From NCBI GenBank assembly GCA_964023275.1, contig OZ029925.1, positions 9,231,719 through 9,295,718 on the forward strand: a DNA stretch of 64,000 nucleotides, written 5' to 3'. The position numbers and the translations under genes were made by a program. Numbering within the stretch: the stretch's first letter is position 1; each line of letters opens with the position of its first letter. The stretch comes from Norana najaformis (taxonomy: Eukaryota; Annelida; Clitellata; Crassiclitellata; Hormogastridae). This document shows, one piece after another, positions 43,781 to 55,532 of this stretch. The notes beneath the pieces are model-generated. The model was not told the DNA's origin and did not search any database. It saw nothing but the letters and a program-made list of their open reading frames with translations.

Positions 43781-44427
43781 GACATGCGCAGACACACAGA
43801 TCCACTGAGGAAGGAACAAAACAGAATTGAAGACAGGCGTACAATCACATGCTGAGGCGATTAAAATTCAGCCCAATTTATGGTCAATTGCATCGGCTTT
43901 TCAGCTTTTACTTGTGTATACAGGATGCACACAACATACGCACAAGGTGTATATATACATGGATATATACCGATTGGTGATGTATTAATTAAATATATAT
44001 ATAGTAGATGCAAGTGGATAGCAAACAGTTCAACTGCTATAGCTTCATGTTCAGGAAGGTCTCAGTAGTTAAGTCTATTTTGCCTGTTAGGTCGTTTTGA
44101 GGAGGTGCTTTGTTTAGGAATAGGCCTATTTACGATGCTTATATTCACCTAAATGGGCCCAGCGTGCATGCGTTTCGGAACCTGTTTCTACAATGGAATT
44201 GAAACATTTGGAAAATTTTGACAATTTCTTTGATACTGGCGGGGTGTTGGAACATTCTAATGCACACGGTAAGCGTTCAGATAGACCTTTGTCGTGAACT
44301 TATAATTATGTGTAAGTTCCTTCAAATATCATCTTCACTGAGGCTTTTTATTTATCTGTGAACCCATTTCAACATTTATCTTTATATAGTAATTCAGCTG
44401 ATTTTATCAACTGATCGATTGAATGCG

Positions 44428-44560
44428 CAATAGTCTAGCGGTTAGCATGCTACAACTCGGTTACACATTGCGTGCATCTAACGAAGTCTGTCCGATGGCT
44501 GATCAGACGGCGAGAGAGGACTGGCTTTGAGCCTTCATATGCCGAGGCCATGAAAATGAG
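44428..44560 (+). mobile_element. Possible tRNA-derived SINE head
   Basis: AATAGTCTAGCGGTTAGCAT resembles the D-arm/A-box of Asp/Glu-type tRNAs. A B-box-like GGCTTTGAGCC follows about 95 bases later, farther than usual. Weak. Confidence 0.3.
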
Positions 44561-44614
44561 GTCGCTAACAGTTCATACTCATGACTCAACCTCAGAGTTA
44601 ACTGAAGGAACTGG

Positions 44615-45030
44615 TCTTTTTTCTTCCTCCTCCTCCTCCTCCTTCTCCTCTTCATACTACTACTACTACCACTACCACTACTACTACTACTACTACCACT
44701 ACCACTACCACCACTACTACTACTACTTCTCTTTACATCTTCTTCTGATTCATCTCCATCATCATCTTCTTCCTCTTCCTCGTCCTCTTCTCCTTTCTCT
44801 TTTGTTCTTGTTCTGGCTCTTCTTCTTTATCTTCATGATCACTATCATCATCATCACCATCACCTCATCATCGTCACCATCATCATCACCATAATCATCG
44901 CCTCATTCTGCTTTGCCTCCTCCTATTTCTCTTGCTCTGTCTTTCTCTCCCTATTCCTCTTCTTCCTCTTTTTCCTCATCCTCTTCCTCCTCGTCCTCTT
45001 CTTCGTCTTCTTCCTCTTCTCCTTGCAGAT
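44615..45030. repeat. Compound trinucleotide tract (TCC)n, (CTA)n, (ATC)n, (CTT)n
   Basis: Blocks of CTC, ACTACT, TCATCA and CTTCCTCT triplets. It keeps Ser-, Tyr- and His-rich frames open. It lies just upstream of the gene at 45260-46123. Confidence 0.95.
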
Positions 45031-45259
45031 CTTGCGTCAGGTTCTTTACCACTGAGTTAGTTTGTATGTTTGAGCCAGTTTCTTGTTCCCAGCGTTCACC
45101 TGTTGATCACTGGCGTCTTTCTGATTCAAGGAAATCGCAGGCGGAAATTTCTCCCTTAAAGTGATCGATTAATTGTCATAGCAAAATGCGCTATATAATT
45201 GTTCCTGTTGGTTACTTTGCAGCTCTTTGCACTGTAGGTTGGTGGTTCGTTTTCAGAGG

Positions 45260-46123
45260 ATGTCGCTCAACTTAACGGACCTCGCCCCCATTCCTCGGCC
45301 ACAGATCACTATCCCATCACATCAGCATCAGACGCCCTCACCCCCCGCCTCGTCCTACCCTCGCATCCATCTCACCACTCTACCCGGACCCCACCAGGGT
45401 AAATCCACTGCGCGCAGTCCGCGTTCTGGAACCAGCCCATCCGTGTCTCCTGGACTTCCCCCGATCGTTATCCTTGGACCAAAAACCCCCGGCGCCTCGT
45501 TGCTGGAGAAAGCCCCATCGGGACAGAGCTCGAAGAAAACCCACGAGGACAAGGACCAGGTCGCAGCTGGAAAGCTCTTGCAGCTACGAAACCCCTCTGC
45601 TCGACCGAGTACCTCACTGAACAGCCTGCGCACTATCGCAACGAGTCAATACAGTGGACTCCGTCGACTATCCGGTCCCTCCTCCGGTTCCAAGGTCAGT
45701 CCTCGTCCGAGCCCCGACGATCCGCGAGGACTATGGACAAGGTACAGAGACGACGCGATGGCAGCGGTCAATGGTCACGGATTCCATTTGAGACCTCCTG
45801 CAAATGGAGGAATGAAGAAATGTCAGTCTCAGCCGACGTTCTGTCGTCCTCGTCGAGATGAGGATGACGAAGAGGAGGAAGAGGCAGGACTGTCTGTCGG
45901 AGGAGGAGGAATGAGTCACGACGGAAAGACTGGTCTACGACTGAGAGGAAGAGACCACGCAAGGGAAGGGGAGGACAACGAGGAACTTCGACCAATGCAG
46001 AGGGTTGTTTGGTGGTTATCGCATGTCAACGCTTTGGCTGAGCCACCTCCGTCGCCTGAAGACATCGAAGATGAACCGCCTCAGACGGACACAGCGCTAC
46101 ACGTCGTCTATGATGAAGACTAA
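45260..46123 (+). CDS. Unknown Ser/Pro-rich protein with a conserved-looking C-terminus
   Basis: An ATG at 45260 opens 287 codons to TAA at 46121-46123. An acceptor-like CGTTTTCAG ends at 45256, three bases before the ATG, so the ATG may be inside a second exon with an upstream exon not found. The frame also runs back to about 45227 without a better ATG. Residues 1-155 are rich in Pro, Ser and Thr (LAPIPRPQITIPSHQHQTPS) and probably disordered. Residues 165-185 (GLWTRYRDDAMAAVNGHGFH) look structured. An acidic DEDDEEEEE run lies near 205. The C-terminus reads LRPMQRVVWWLSHVNALAEP followed by PPSPEDIEDEPP, which looks like a real motif. Codon use is GC-rich compared with the flanks, as expected for a gene. 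I do not recognise the family. Confidence 0.75.
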   Translation: MSLNLTDLAPIPRPQITIPSHQHQTPSPPASSYPRIHLTTLPGPHQGKSTARSPRSGTSPSVSPGLPPIVILGPKTPGASLLEKAPSGQSSKKTHEDKDQVAAGKLLQLRNPSARPSTSLNSLRTIATSQYSGLRRLSGPSSGSKVSPRPSPDDPRGLWTRYRDDAMAAVNGHGFHLRPPANGGMKKCQSQPTFCRPRRDEDDEEEEEAGLSVGGGGMSHDGKTGLRLRGRDHAREGEDNEELRPMQRVVWWLSHVNALAEPPPSPEDIEDEPPQTDTALHVVYDED

Positions 46124-46189
46124 TTAATTAAATTAGATGAATTAATTAACCAATTACGGATTTGTCGTCTCAAAGCATGCTGTCGTCTT

Positions 46190-46560
46190 TCGTCTCTGTT
46201 CTTTTTGAGTCTTATTGCTCTCCTTTGTTTCTCGTTCTGTTTATCTGTTTCTCTTTCTATGTGTGTCTGTCTGTATATCTAGCCATGTGTGGCTGTCTGT
46301 AATTCTATGTGTGGCTGTCTGTGTCTCTTTGTATGTGTTTGTCCGTTTTTCTTTGTATCTGTCTTTGCTTGATGCTCTTTCTCTGACTGCGTCTTATTGA
46401 GTTAGTTTTTTCTCTTTGTTTATTTTTTGTCTTTGTCATTTTAATCTCCGTTATTCTGTGTTTCTTTTGTTGTGTGCTTATAATCCTCTATTTATTTTCT
46501 CTAAATATTTGTAAATATATTTGTCTGTCTGTGCATGTTTTTCGTTTTGGATGTCACTCT
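46190..46560. repeat. Degenerate (TCTG)n / polypyrimidine tract
   Basis: TGTCTGTCTG, CTCTTT and TTTGTTTATTTT words downstream of the gene at 45260-46123, probably in its 3' UTR or beyond. Confidence 0.7.
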
Positions 46561-46564
46561 TTGA

Positions 46565-47880
46565 TTGACTGACTCACTGACTGAAGCCTTTTTACCGAAC
46601 ACCAAATAGCAATCAGTGATAATGTTCAATCAAGCAAAATATGCTGGGCATCCAAATGTGAGACCAAAAGGACATCAAATCCCGCCAGTAGGGTCTGTAT
46701 TAATTTCGTTTAACAGATTTCAACACGGCATCTTTAGCAACTACTTACTGCCTCAGTTGTAGTTAACCGTGTAAGCGCAATATCATGCTAAATACTTTTT
46801 CCACAAGGAACTTTAACCCATTGTCGCCAACAAGTAACATTATACACGAGGCTTACATTGGTACATGGTAAGTAATTTAGTTAGTCAACAGGTAAAGAAT
46901 TCCACACAGCGGGCCCTGTGGATAAGCACGTTGGAGATGAGTCTTTAGTCTTTAGATCACAATGGTGAATTGTCATGTTTGGCGCCAGTTAAACATATCG
47001 CTGTCTTATTTTTGCTCTTGGAAAACGCTGTGCGAGATAGTTCTCCTAGCTGTGAGTAATATAGTTCTCTTGCCTAGATTTCTTGATGCTTAAAAACACG
47101 ATCTTAAATTAAACAAATACCATTATCTACGATGGCAGTTACATCGCGGTTGTAGATAAAAGGTTGTATAGGGCAATTCGAATAATCCATAATATCATAG
47201 TTGATATTATGGATTCACACAGCTTATGTAAATTTGAATACCGTTTGATCTAAGAATGCTATGGAAGAATGACAATAGGCTAACATCATGTAGGCCTAAG
47301 GCATGTCATTGAAATTCATTGAAAATTTATTAAGTATGTATGTATCTGATCATTTGTATAGCGCCCCACATGAACCTCGCAAAGATTTTGCATAAATGTG
47401 CAACAGAATCTGAGTTGCTGGAACTCTTATGACAAGGTTGTCCACTTGTTTTACTGCTGTTGACATGTTTGCGCTTCAGCCAAAAGATCTTTCGGGGAAT
47501 TCTTATACAGAATGGTATGTAAATGGACCAGTCATTATTTTGCCTAAATATATAGGCCGGGGGGGGGGGCTATCAAACAGGCTAATATTTTTGGTTAATC
47601 TTTTGTTTACAGAGTAATGAAAGTTACTTCACGCAAGTTTTATGAATGGAATCAGTCGCATATGATACAATATGGTAAAGTAATGTTGTCACAATTCTCC
47701 AATGGCTCAACACTACCGGTATTGTTATATGATATGACATAATGCGATGGAATCCGATGGCTATGCATAAAATAACATGTGTTATAATGAAATGTGATAT
47801 CGTGTGGTGTGAGTAATCTATAGCAAAGATATATCATATGACTGTCCGGTAACTCAAGAGTTTGGCATTTCAGAGAAAAT
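46565..47880. other. Gene-free stretch
   Basis: No gene. A retroelement-like GTATGTATCTGATCATTTGT followed by ATAGCGCCCCACATGAACCT lies at 47337-47380. An inverted ATAATATCATAGTTGATATT at 47190-47210 is a perfect small palindrome. A run of ten Gs is at about 47558. Confidence 0.5.
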
Positions 47881-48119
47881 TAGAGGCTCAGGTCAGCTGT
47901 GTGCTGCAGTCGTGAAGCATCGATTAAGTCCAGGATGACTCCTCTACAACATATTTCCAAAAATGGCGTATAAAATAATGAGAAGTCACCTTGCATTGCC
48001 TTTTTCTTTGATGGTGTTGTAATTCCTAGTTGTTCATTCAACGCCATATTCATTGATTTCTGGTATGAGCTAACAATGATGCTGCAGTAGTTTTCTAGCA
48101 TACTTGGAAACTTCGAAAC

Positions 48120-48909
48120 TCAGGCAGGAGTGCAGTTGATATTAACTTTCGCCGCTACGATAATATCGATATCAACCTGCTTCACCTGAGAATATTCATC
48201 GTAAACTTGACCCACATGTTCAAACCCAATACGCTTCACGGGAAACGGATGTGAGTTAGAAAAGGAATCACAAGAAACACTGTCGTGACAGAACGCAAAG
48301 TTCTTCACCTTCGGCCAGATCTGTCTTGCTAGGAACCTCATGTCGTCGTAATATTCGCCTCCGTAAAGCTTCATGACCTGCTTCGTGACACCGTCGAGCA
48401 CACGATGAAGCGCCTTCGGTCTTCCTCCCCAAAGTCCGCCACTGATCACATGCCACGTGTGGCTCGGATGATCGCGGATGCAGTGAAACGATGCGTTCGT
48501 CTTCAGCCAGTCCCCGACGACCGTCGCATCTCTTGGCGTCAAGCGACTGTCACAGTCTCTCACCGTAAAAGCATCGACTTCCAGATCTTCGGCCACAAGG
48601 AACCTCCACAGCATCGGCGCAAGACCAGTCGCTGCCATGTCCACGTATTGTATCTCGGCGCCCAGCTCGACGATCTTTCGACGGATTTTCTCGGGGATCT
48701 TTCCGTATCTGACAGAACCATCTGGAAGAGGTTTCTCACAGTAGAACCAGAGACGCCATCCGGGAAAGATGACTGGTAAGAGCTGAGCGTTGCGTAAGGC
48801 ACCGAGAGTATATCGTCGGTTGTCCCCGTATAGAGACATTGCTATGACTTTACGGCTGGAATTGATAGAGCGCCAAGGCACTTGCGACGCTTCCACGGCA
48901 GAAAGATAC
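48120..48909 (-). CDS. Glycosyltransferase-like membrane protein, gene A, exon 2
   Basis: Acceptor CCTTTCCAG (minus strand) ends at 48910. The exon starts with G TAT CTT TCT GCC and ends at a stop at 48120-48122. It encodes residues 301-562 after splicing to 49492-50390. The domain begins with MSLYGDNRRYT (324-334) and FPGWRLWFY. It has a DxD-like DCDSRL (418-423) and then RDHPSH (445-450) and GGLWGGR (457-463). A Cys-containing tail reads WPKVKNFAFCHDS with HPFPVKRIGFEH. The order of an acidic DxD-type motif followed by a Gly-rich loop fits nucleotide-sugar binding in a GT-A-like fold. This is inference from motifs; the donor and acceptor are unknown. The true exon begins 13 bases before the first GTG-like codon; no ATG starts here. 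Confidence 0.85.
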
Positions 48910-49491
48910 CTGGAAAGGTGAATTCATTACAGAGTCTGAACGTCAGGATAATATTTCATGTTGCATATAATTGATAAATTAAACAATCTTTCTCAAATAG
49001 TCTTCAACTGCATATTCATAGCCACAAGAACATGAAGCGATACCAACCCAGCCATTTGCTTCTCGTAACAAAGCTATGTGGTTTTCTTTCTTATGTGTCT
49101 TGATACCCGTTAATCAGCTAAAATCTTATGAGTGCTCTGTGCACACTTATGTACAGATGAACCTCATTTGAATGTCATATAACGTCACATCGGGGCATTA
49201 CATTAAAAGGCAATTAAATGCGTTTGCAATCTGCCACCGTGGCATTCCATGAACAGGTGGTACAAAGGAAGGCAAGCCGAGGTGAGAATCAAGCAATATA
49301 ACTACCCCAAAAGCGCTATACATGTTGTAGGATTTAAGCTTAAATGACAGCATGAAAACAACCGAGAAACGTGTGAAGCTGAATGTATTAAACAGCGAAT
49401 AGACAATTGCACGAGAGTGATAGAATACTGAATACGAGTGTGACATTTACTGTATAATTAAAAGAATTGTAAAAGAGTTTTGTAGTTCAAC
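48910..49491 (-). other. Phase-2 intron of gene A
   Basis: 582 bp, GT-AG. The 80-110 bases next to the acceptor align with the intron of gene B (AAATATTATCCTGACG-like sequence and a shared TAATTTATCAATTATA). The rest does not, which shows where the duplicated or converted block fades. Confidence 0.8.
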
Positions 49492-50390
49492 CTTTTTAAT
49501 GCTATAATATCTTGATTGAGTTGTTCGGTCCATTCATACATTGATCTCTTCACGTTACGAGTAGACTGATTTTCCAGGGCCTGCTTTCTTTCATCGACGA
49601 GCGTGGCCATGTGGTTGGAAGAGTAGAACCAAACAACGTAATACAAGACAGATTCCATTGTCTCATTAGAGAATGGAAAAGCAGCTCCGAAAATTTCAAT
49701 ATGAATCTTAGAGAAGAATAGATTAGAAACTGTTCCGCTTTCCTTCGCGTTCATAGTGGCAATTACGCCGACATCGTGTGGCGATCGCTGGAGAAGGATA
49801 TCCCTCCACTGCGACAAATCCACTTCCCACTCCCGTTCCTCGGTCATTCCGTCAAATAAAACAACGTCGTAATAGTCTACGTTGTCCAGATAGGCATCCA
49901 GAATGACGTCTCTTAGAAATCTTCCATCCATGCTCCGATTCTTTATCAGCAAATCATCTACCACGATCGGAACGTTTTGTTCACACTGTTCAAAACTCTC
50001 GTTCAGGTAATGCATGAATGACTCTGTAGTGGGAAGGGTGGGTTCTTCTGTGTATCTTACCAAGTATAGATGAAAGCTTTTAGCAGCATCGCAGTTTGGT
50101 AATTTAATGTAAGGGTCAATGAACATATGGACATCAATGCTGTCGGACTGGACATTAGTGTGTTGCGTTAATGGCCCGGTTGCTAATTGCAGGTTTTCAG
50201 CCGAACTTTGTAGTATTAGAAAGACTGCAAACACTGACTGTGTTCTGGTGTTTGTGGAACTGATGTCACTTTCAGAGCGGTGTCTAAGGTGTGGGTTTGA
50301 TTGGAGGGTGATCAGGAGCAAGAAGTAGACAGCACAAGCTGCGCTCAGCAAAACTTTTATTATGAACATTTTGGGAGGATGAAAACGCAT
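49492..50390 (-). CDS. Glycosyltransferase-like membrane protein, gene A, exon 1
   Basis: ATG at 50388-50390. The frame ends at a donor AAAAAG|GTTGAA at 49492/49491 after two bases of a codon (phase 2), completed to AGG by exon 2. The paralogue has the same junction. Residues 1-7 are a short basic cytosolic tail. Residues 8-29 (FIIKVLLSAACAVYFLLLIT) form one membrane helix, so this is a type II protein, probably Golgi. Residues 30-95 are poorly conserved stem. Residues 122-240 are the conserved luminal domain. It contains PIVVDDLLIKNRSMDGRFLR, a DNVDYYDVVLFDG segment and FFSKIHIEIFGAAFP. If the donor were ignored the frame would stop 11 codons later, but the paralogue diverges exactly at the donor. 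Several NxS/T sites (such as NES at 130 and NRS at 151) fit a secretory-pathway protein. Confidence 0.85.
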
Positions 50391-53300
50391 TCTCTTGTTA
50401 CATTACGAAACTCAAAAAATGAATGTTTCTCAGACTAGCGCTGCTTGCATAGCTGAAATATGATGCATAATAGTTGACTCATTGGCCAAATGGTTATTTG
50501 TGTTACTCGCTACTTGGTGGTGGTGGATTCGACACCGCTGATTAGGACAAGGATGTCTTGCGGAGTTTTGTTAGCTTCGTTGATAATCAGAAGAAACGTT
50601 TTCTTAAAGAAAATGGAACTCTTGTCGTGCCTCTTGATCGCTCAAATAGTACTCATGAAAAACCTGTTAATAATAAAAACATAGTAAACATCACTCAGTG
50701 CATCGTATGCTTACAGATGAAGTTCTTGTTCTTAATGGACTTTAATATCACTTAGGGGAAGAATAGGCAGGGCTTTTGTGAGGTAATTAAAATACGCTAT
50801 GGTAACCCAGCCAGGATACCCACGTTGGGCCAATGTTGACCCAAAGTTGTTCAACACTGGCCCAACACTGGCCAACATTAGTCATACGTTTATGTGCCGT
50901 CTGAGGTTTTTCTAGATACACATATACTTAAATAGGCCCAACATCCTCAAACCACGAACGTCAAGCACAAAAATAAACAACATACTCGTGTGCATCTCAT
51001 GACTTTACCTGTTTACTTAAGTATCAGTATTGAGCAGAGATAATTAGATGAGCTTCTGGAGTTTCTTCTCCTCGCGATTCGTTTGGACTGTGTCTGCATT
51101 TTGGCATTTTTTGGTCCTGGTGTGTTTCGTGCTATTGTTTGTGACTATGTGCATTGCTATCTGGCTACTTAAGTTCCATTTTTAAATTTTGTGTTACAAG
51201 TTCAGCCAAGTGCTTTATGTTTTAATAAAATGAAACAAATGAAAATGAAATGAAACAAGACATCATTTGATGGCTCCTTGGTAGTTTTATATTCATCATC
51301 ATGGTTATCATGATCAGCGTTATCATCACCGTCGTCGTCTTCGTTATCATTGCTGCCATTATCATCATCACCACCACCAACATCACCACCACCAACATCA
51401 GTGGCATGTCCCTCTTTGCAGTGCTGCCGTTTCCAAGGCAGAGGTACAGGCAAATATTTACTTTAAATGACGGTAGTAGATGTTGCTAGGGTAGTCACGA
51501 CGGTAGCTGGCGTTGGTATGACGCGAATGGTAAGCAGTTCCTTCTTGGAGAAACGAATAATTTGAATAATTAATGAAACTTCTACTGAATGTTCTGGATC
51601 TCATTTAAGACGCCGGGACATAATTACGCAATTCGTATGCAATGTTCCTAATTAGTTTCATGCCTCGGACCGCCAGTAATAAATCATTAACGCGATAAAA
51701 TCATTTCATCCGTTTGTTAGCTCCCTCACAACGCCTCTAGGCATTCATTTGCATTAGCCTGTGAAACGGTGGCAATTTTAACCGTGTGCAAAATATAAGT
51801 AATGCTATAATTAGGTCACCAGCAAAACTATTATTTCCTGCACATTGCATTGCATATTCCTGTGCTTCAAGCAGTTGCACCAACATAAGAGAAACTTTCA
51901 TTAAAACCCTCTGTATTTTCTCACTCTTAGTCAGAAATCTACTAAGCCACTGCTATGTGGAGTATATTTTCTAAAAAACATAAGGTGCCAGAAAGCGTTG
52001 TTTTGCGATGTTTTGTTCAGATACATATTTGCAAAGGCAATTAGGCCTATTATAATTATTGGTGCATAAATTTAATTAAGCAATCGTGTTAATCACTTGT
52101 TAATCAACATTCGACCACCGTATCCAACTAAAAGCGATGTTAGGGCCTGCTCTTTTTAATTCAACTATACCTAGTTGTCTTCATGGTCTAACAGGAACTC
52201 ACTAGCAACATCTACCGCTAACTGTAAGAAGATGGAACAAAGCAAAAATTGACTTTATTCTTTGTAATAAGTTTAGAATAACTAAGTAAAACTAACCTAC
52301 ATTGAAAAACTAACTAATAAATATAACCATTTATAGAGTAGATATGTCGACGTTGAGAGCCAATTAAACATAACCTGCGTTAAATTTCTCTTCCGTACGC
52401 CATGTTGACTTTTTCAGGATAAATAACCGCTGTTCCTATTCATGCGAAGAACACTTAAGCCGTTTTACTATTAAAGTTGCTTAAGCCTTTTTTCTGCCTA
52501 TAAACCTAAATTAATTGATACATTTAGCTTCACTGCTGTAGGTGACTGATTTTCCTCCTTCAATTTCGTCAAGCGTCATCTACACTGCTATTAGCTTTTT
52601 CTAGCGTGATGTGTAAAAGCCAAGTGTAACTGCCCGGCTGTTGGAAACACAGGCTGTTTTTATTCCAAAAATTTTATCTCAGTGTGAAATAAATGCCATC
52701 ATTAATTGGTATTCAATGACAATCGTATACTTTAAAAAAATCAGTGTCTGCTAAAATGAAACCCCATTGTGTGGCTATAGAACACGGAAAATAAAGCAAT
52801 AAAGAAAACGGATTGGCAGGCAGTTGTATGGCATTTACATGTACATTAATATTCCAAAAGTATTTGACTACGGTATACTGTGGCCAGATACTTTTGAAAG
52901 ATTAGCTGCTGTTAGCAGACACTTCATGTCGATATCGGCGATGTAGCCACATTACTTTCAGAAGTGATGTTTCAAAACCGACAGAACCTATCACAACAGA
53001 CATAACTCATTCAGCGCCTCTTCTGTTGTCTTCAACTGCCTCTGCATATCTCAGAGTCTTCAAAACGTGCAACGCTTGCAAAGCATGCAGTCCTTGCAAA
53101 AATAATCAGTCAAGTCAAATGACCAGGAACTGCCCGGCGTCATGACTACGCAGAGTATATCGCAGTCGGTCATAGCATCATAGCTCGCTTTCTACTTTTC
53201 AGCTATACATAAATTTGCTAATGACATCGGAAATGTAGATAAGCATAGTGAAAGCGAAGGAAGTGAAGACATGGCGTGTTAAAGGTGGCTCATTCTATCA

Positions 53301-54739
53301 TCAGATGTCATCGGAGCAAATTCATCAGCAATTTAAATCAGCCGTCGATCCTTTGATTACAGGTTTTCGTGACGAATTCTAAATTTTACATTGTGAACCT
53401 GTCATCGAAAGTCGGATGCAGTGATAAAATCATTTGAAGACGATGGTAAAATAATTTATAGACGTTTTTGAACCATTTATTGAATAACAATCGATAGGCC
53501 CCAAAAGCTTAAACAATGTAAGTATAATTTCCACAAAATCTCGCTATTTATTGTAAGATAAAGGTAAAAGGTAAAGGTAGCACTATTGTTTATTCATCTT
53601 TATGGAAATTCCGCTGAAACATGGTTTAAAGACCTTGTTGAAGTGATAATGAAGGGTTTAATTCATTTAAATATTTAAATCATAATATAAATCAGTTAAA
53701 TACCTGGGTAAAATAATTTAAAGGCGTTTGAATACAGGTTTAATTCAGTTCCTACTTCCACACTACGGTTCCAATTACTTATGCAATCACTTCTTGGCTT
53801 TTTAACGTTAATTTGTTTATTTAACAAGAATACTCACAAAGGGGAATAAAATTGTTTAAGACTAAACTGTTCTCTTCCATCTAAGTATAGATTAACTAGG
53901 ATGTAAAGTAAAGTGTGCAAATATAGTGTAACCAAATGTGATTTTAAAGCCCTGGGTCTAGCGAGATTAGATCATCTCCTCATATCTCGTTTAGAAAAAA
54001 GACTGCGACATTAAATGTTCTGCATGCACATTGGTCGTTGACATAACACAGCTGCTCATAGTCATTGTGGCATGCAATGAGTGATTTTACGATTAGTGCA
54101 AAATCCTGTTTTCATGCAAACCGTAGTGAGTCCTTTTGTAGGCATACTAGACTCTAACCACACTGTGGTGCGACGCTAGGGGGCGATGTCAAGTTATTAA
54201 CATAGACGAGAGCATGCTACTGCCAGAGTGGAAGCAGTTCTAAAAGCTGACGTGAAGCTTGTGGATATATGCAAGTTCATATTAACCTATTGTTTACCTA
54301 ATTCATTAAGATAGATATGTAGACCACAATATATAATGGCGTTGTTGTTTTCACATCATTTGTGTGATCCTCAAATTAAAGCCTAAGTCATTTAATCACC
54401 CGCGATGACCTGATGGCCTTTTTTCGTATTCTATTGCGTTCCAGATTTCACATACTGAAGGAACTTTGAGCAAAGTTTTAGTGCACTTCTGCACAGCGCA
54501 TTCGATAGCCATTAGATCGAGCAATGGGACAGCAAGCGAATAAAGTAACCTATGCACTATAGCTTTGAGTTACGTTGAGAAAGAGGGTGAAATTCAAACC
54601 CACCGAAACGGGGACGGCCTCCTTGCCCACTAATCATCGCCTACTATTTTGAGAATGCGCTCAGCCTCAAGCATAAAGGCCGAATAGGCATTGAGCGAAA
54701 CTATAGCAAATTATTGCAGAAGCACGGTTCAACAGATGC
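50391..54739. other. 4.35-kb spacer between the two paralogues
   Basis: No coding segment was recognised. At 50478-50545 a possible tRNA-like SINE head (TTGGCCAAATGGTTATTTGT with GATTCGACACC) is seen. At 50805-50880 there is a short GGGCCAA/TTGACCCAA/GGCCCAACACTGG repeat of 12-14 bp. At 51292-51400 there is an imperfect (ATC)n/(ACC)n tract. From 51500 to 54700 the DNA is AT-rich and unusually free of microsatellites. Confidence 0.5.
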
Positions 54740-55532
54740 TCAATCTGTAGGCACGCATTTGCGGTTGACTCTTGCCGACGCTAAGATGTTGATGTCTCCC
54801 TGTCTGCCAACGGAGTTCTCGTCATATACCTCTCCCAAATGCTCGAAACCGATTCGCTTGACTGGGAAAGGATGCGACGACGGAAACGACTCACAAGAAA
54901 AGCTGTCGTGACAGAACGCAAAGTTCTTCACCTTCGGCCAAACGTCTGCTCCTAGGAAATTCATATCGGCAAGATACCCGGCGCCATAACGCCTCATCAG
55001 CGATCGCATTGTTCCATTGAGAATTGAATATAATAGTTTGGGTCTTCCGCCCCAAAGCCCACCACTGACAGAGAAGTGTGAATGGCTCGGATGATCGCGG
55101 ATGCAGTGAAACGATGTGTTCGTCTTCAGCCAGTCCCCGACGACCGTCGCATCTCTTGGCGTCAAGCGACTGTCACAGTCTCTCACCGTAAAAGCATCGA
55201 CTTCCAGATCTTCGGCCACAAGGAACCTCCACAGCATCGGCGCAAGACCCGTCGCTGCCGTGTCCACGTATTGTATCTCGGCGCCCAGCTCGACGATCTT
55301 TCGACGGATTTTCTCGGGGGTTTTTCCGTATTTGACAGAACCATCTGGAAGAGGTTTCTCACAGTAGAACCAGAGACGCCATCCGGGAAAGATGACTGGT
55401 AAGAGCTGAGCGTTGCGTAAGGCACCGAGAGTATATCGTCGGTTGTCCCCGTATAGAGACATTGCTATGACTTTACGGCTGGAACTGATAGAGCGCCAAG
55501 GCCCTTGCGAAGCTTCCACGGCCGAAAGATAC
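54740..55532 (-). CDS. Glycosyltransferase-like membrane protein, gene B, exon 2
   Basis: Acceptor CTTTTCAG (minus strand) ends at 55533. The exon starts G TAT CTT TCG GCC and ends at a stop at 54740-54742. It encodes residues 297-559. Motif order is the same as in gene A: MSLYGDNRRYT, DCDSRL (414-419), RDHPSH (441-446), GGLWGGR and WPKVKNFAFCHDS. The first 449 bases match gene A with 10 mismatches and no indels by my count. After RDHPSH the two proteins fall to roughly 60% identity, with conservation kept around GGLWGGRPK, the FAFCHDS cysteines and HPFPVKRIGFEH. That pattern means both copies are under selection as proteins while one half has been homogenised. Confidence 0.85.

Noticed and set aside
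49458-49491. Exon 1 of gene A read to its own stop as a complete 310-residue protein
   Set aside because: The paralogue diverges exactly at the shared donor, and both donors join exon 2 in the same phase. Splicing is the better explanation.
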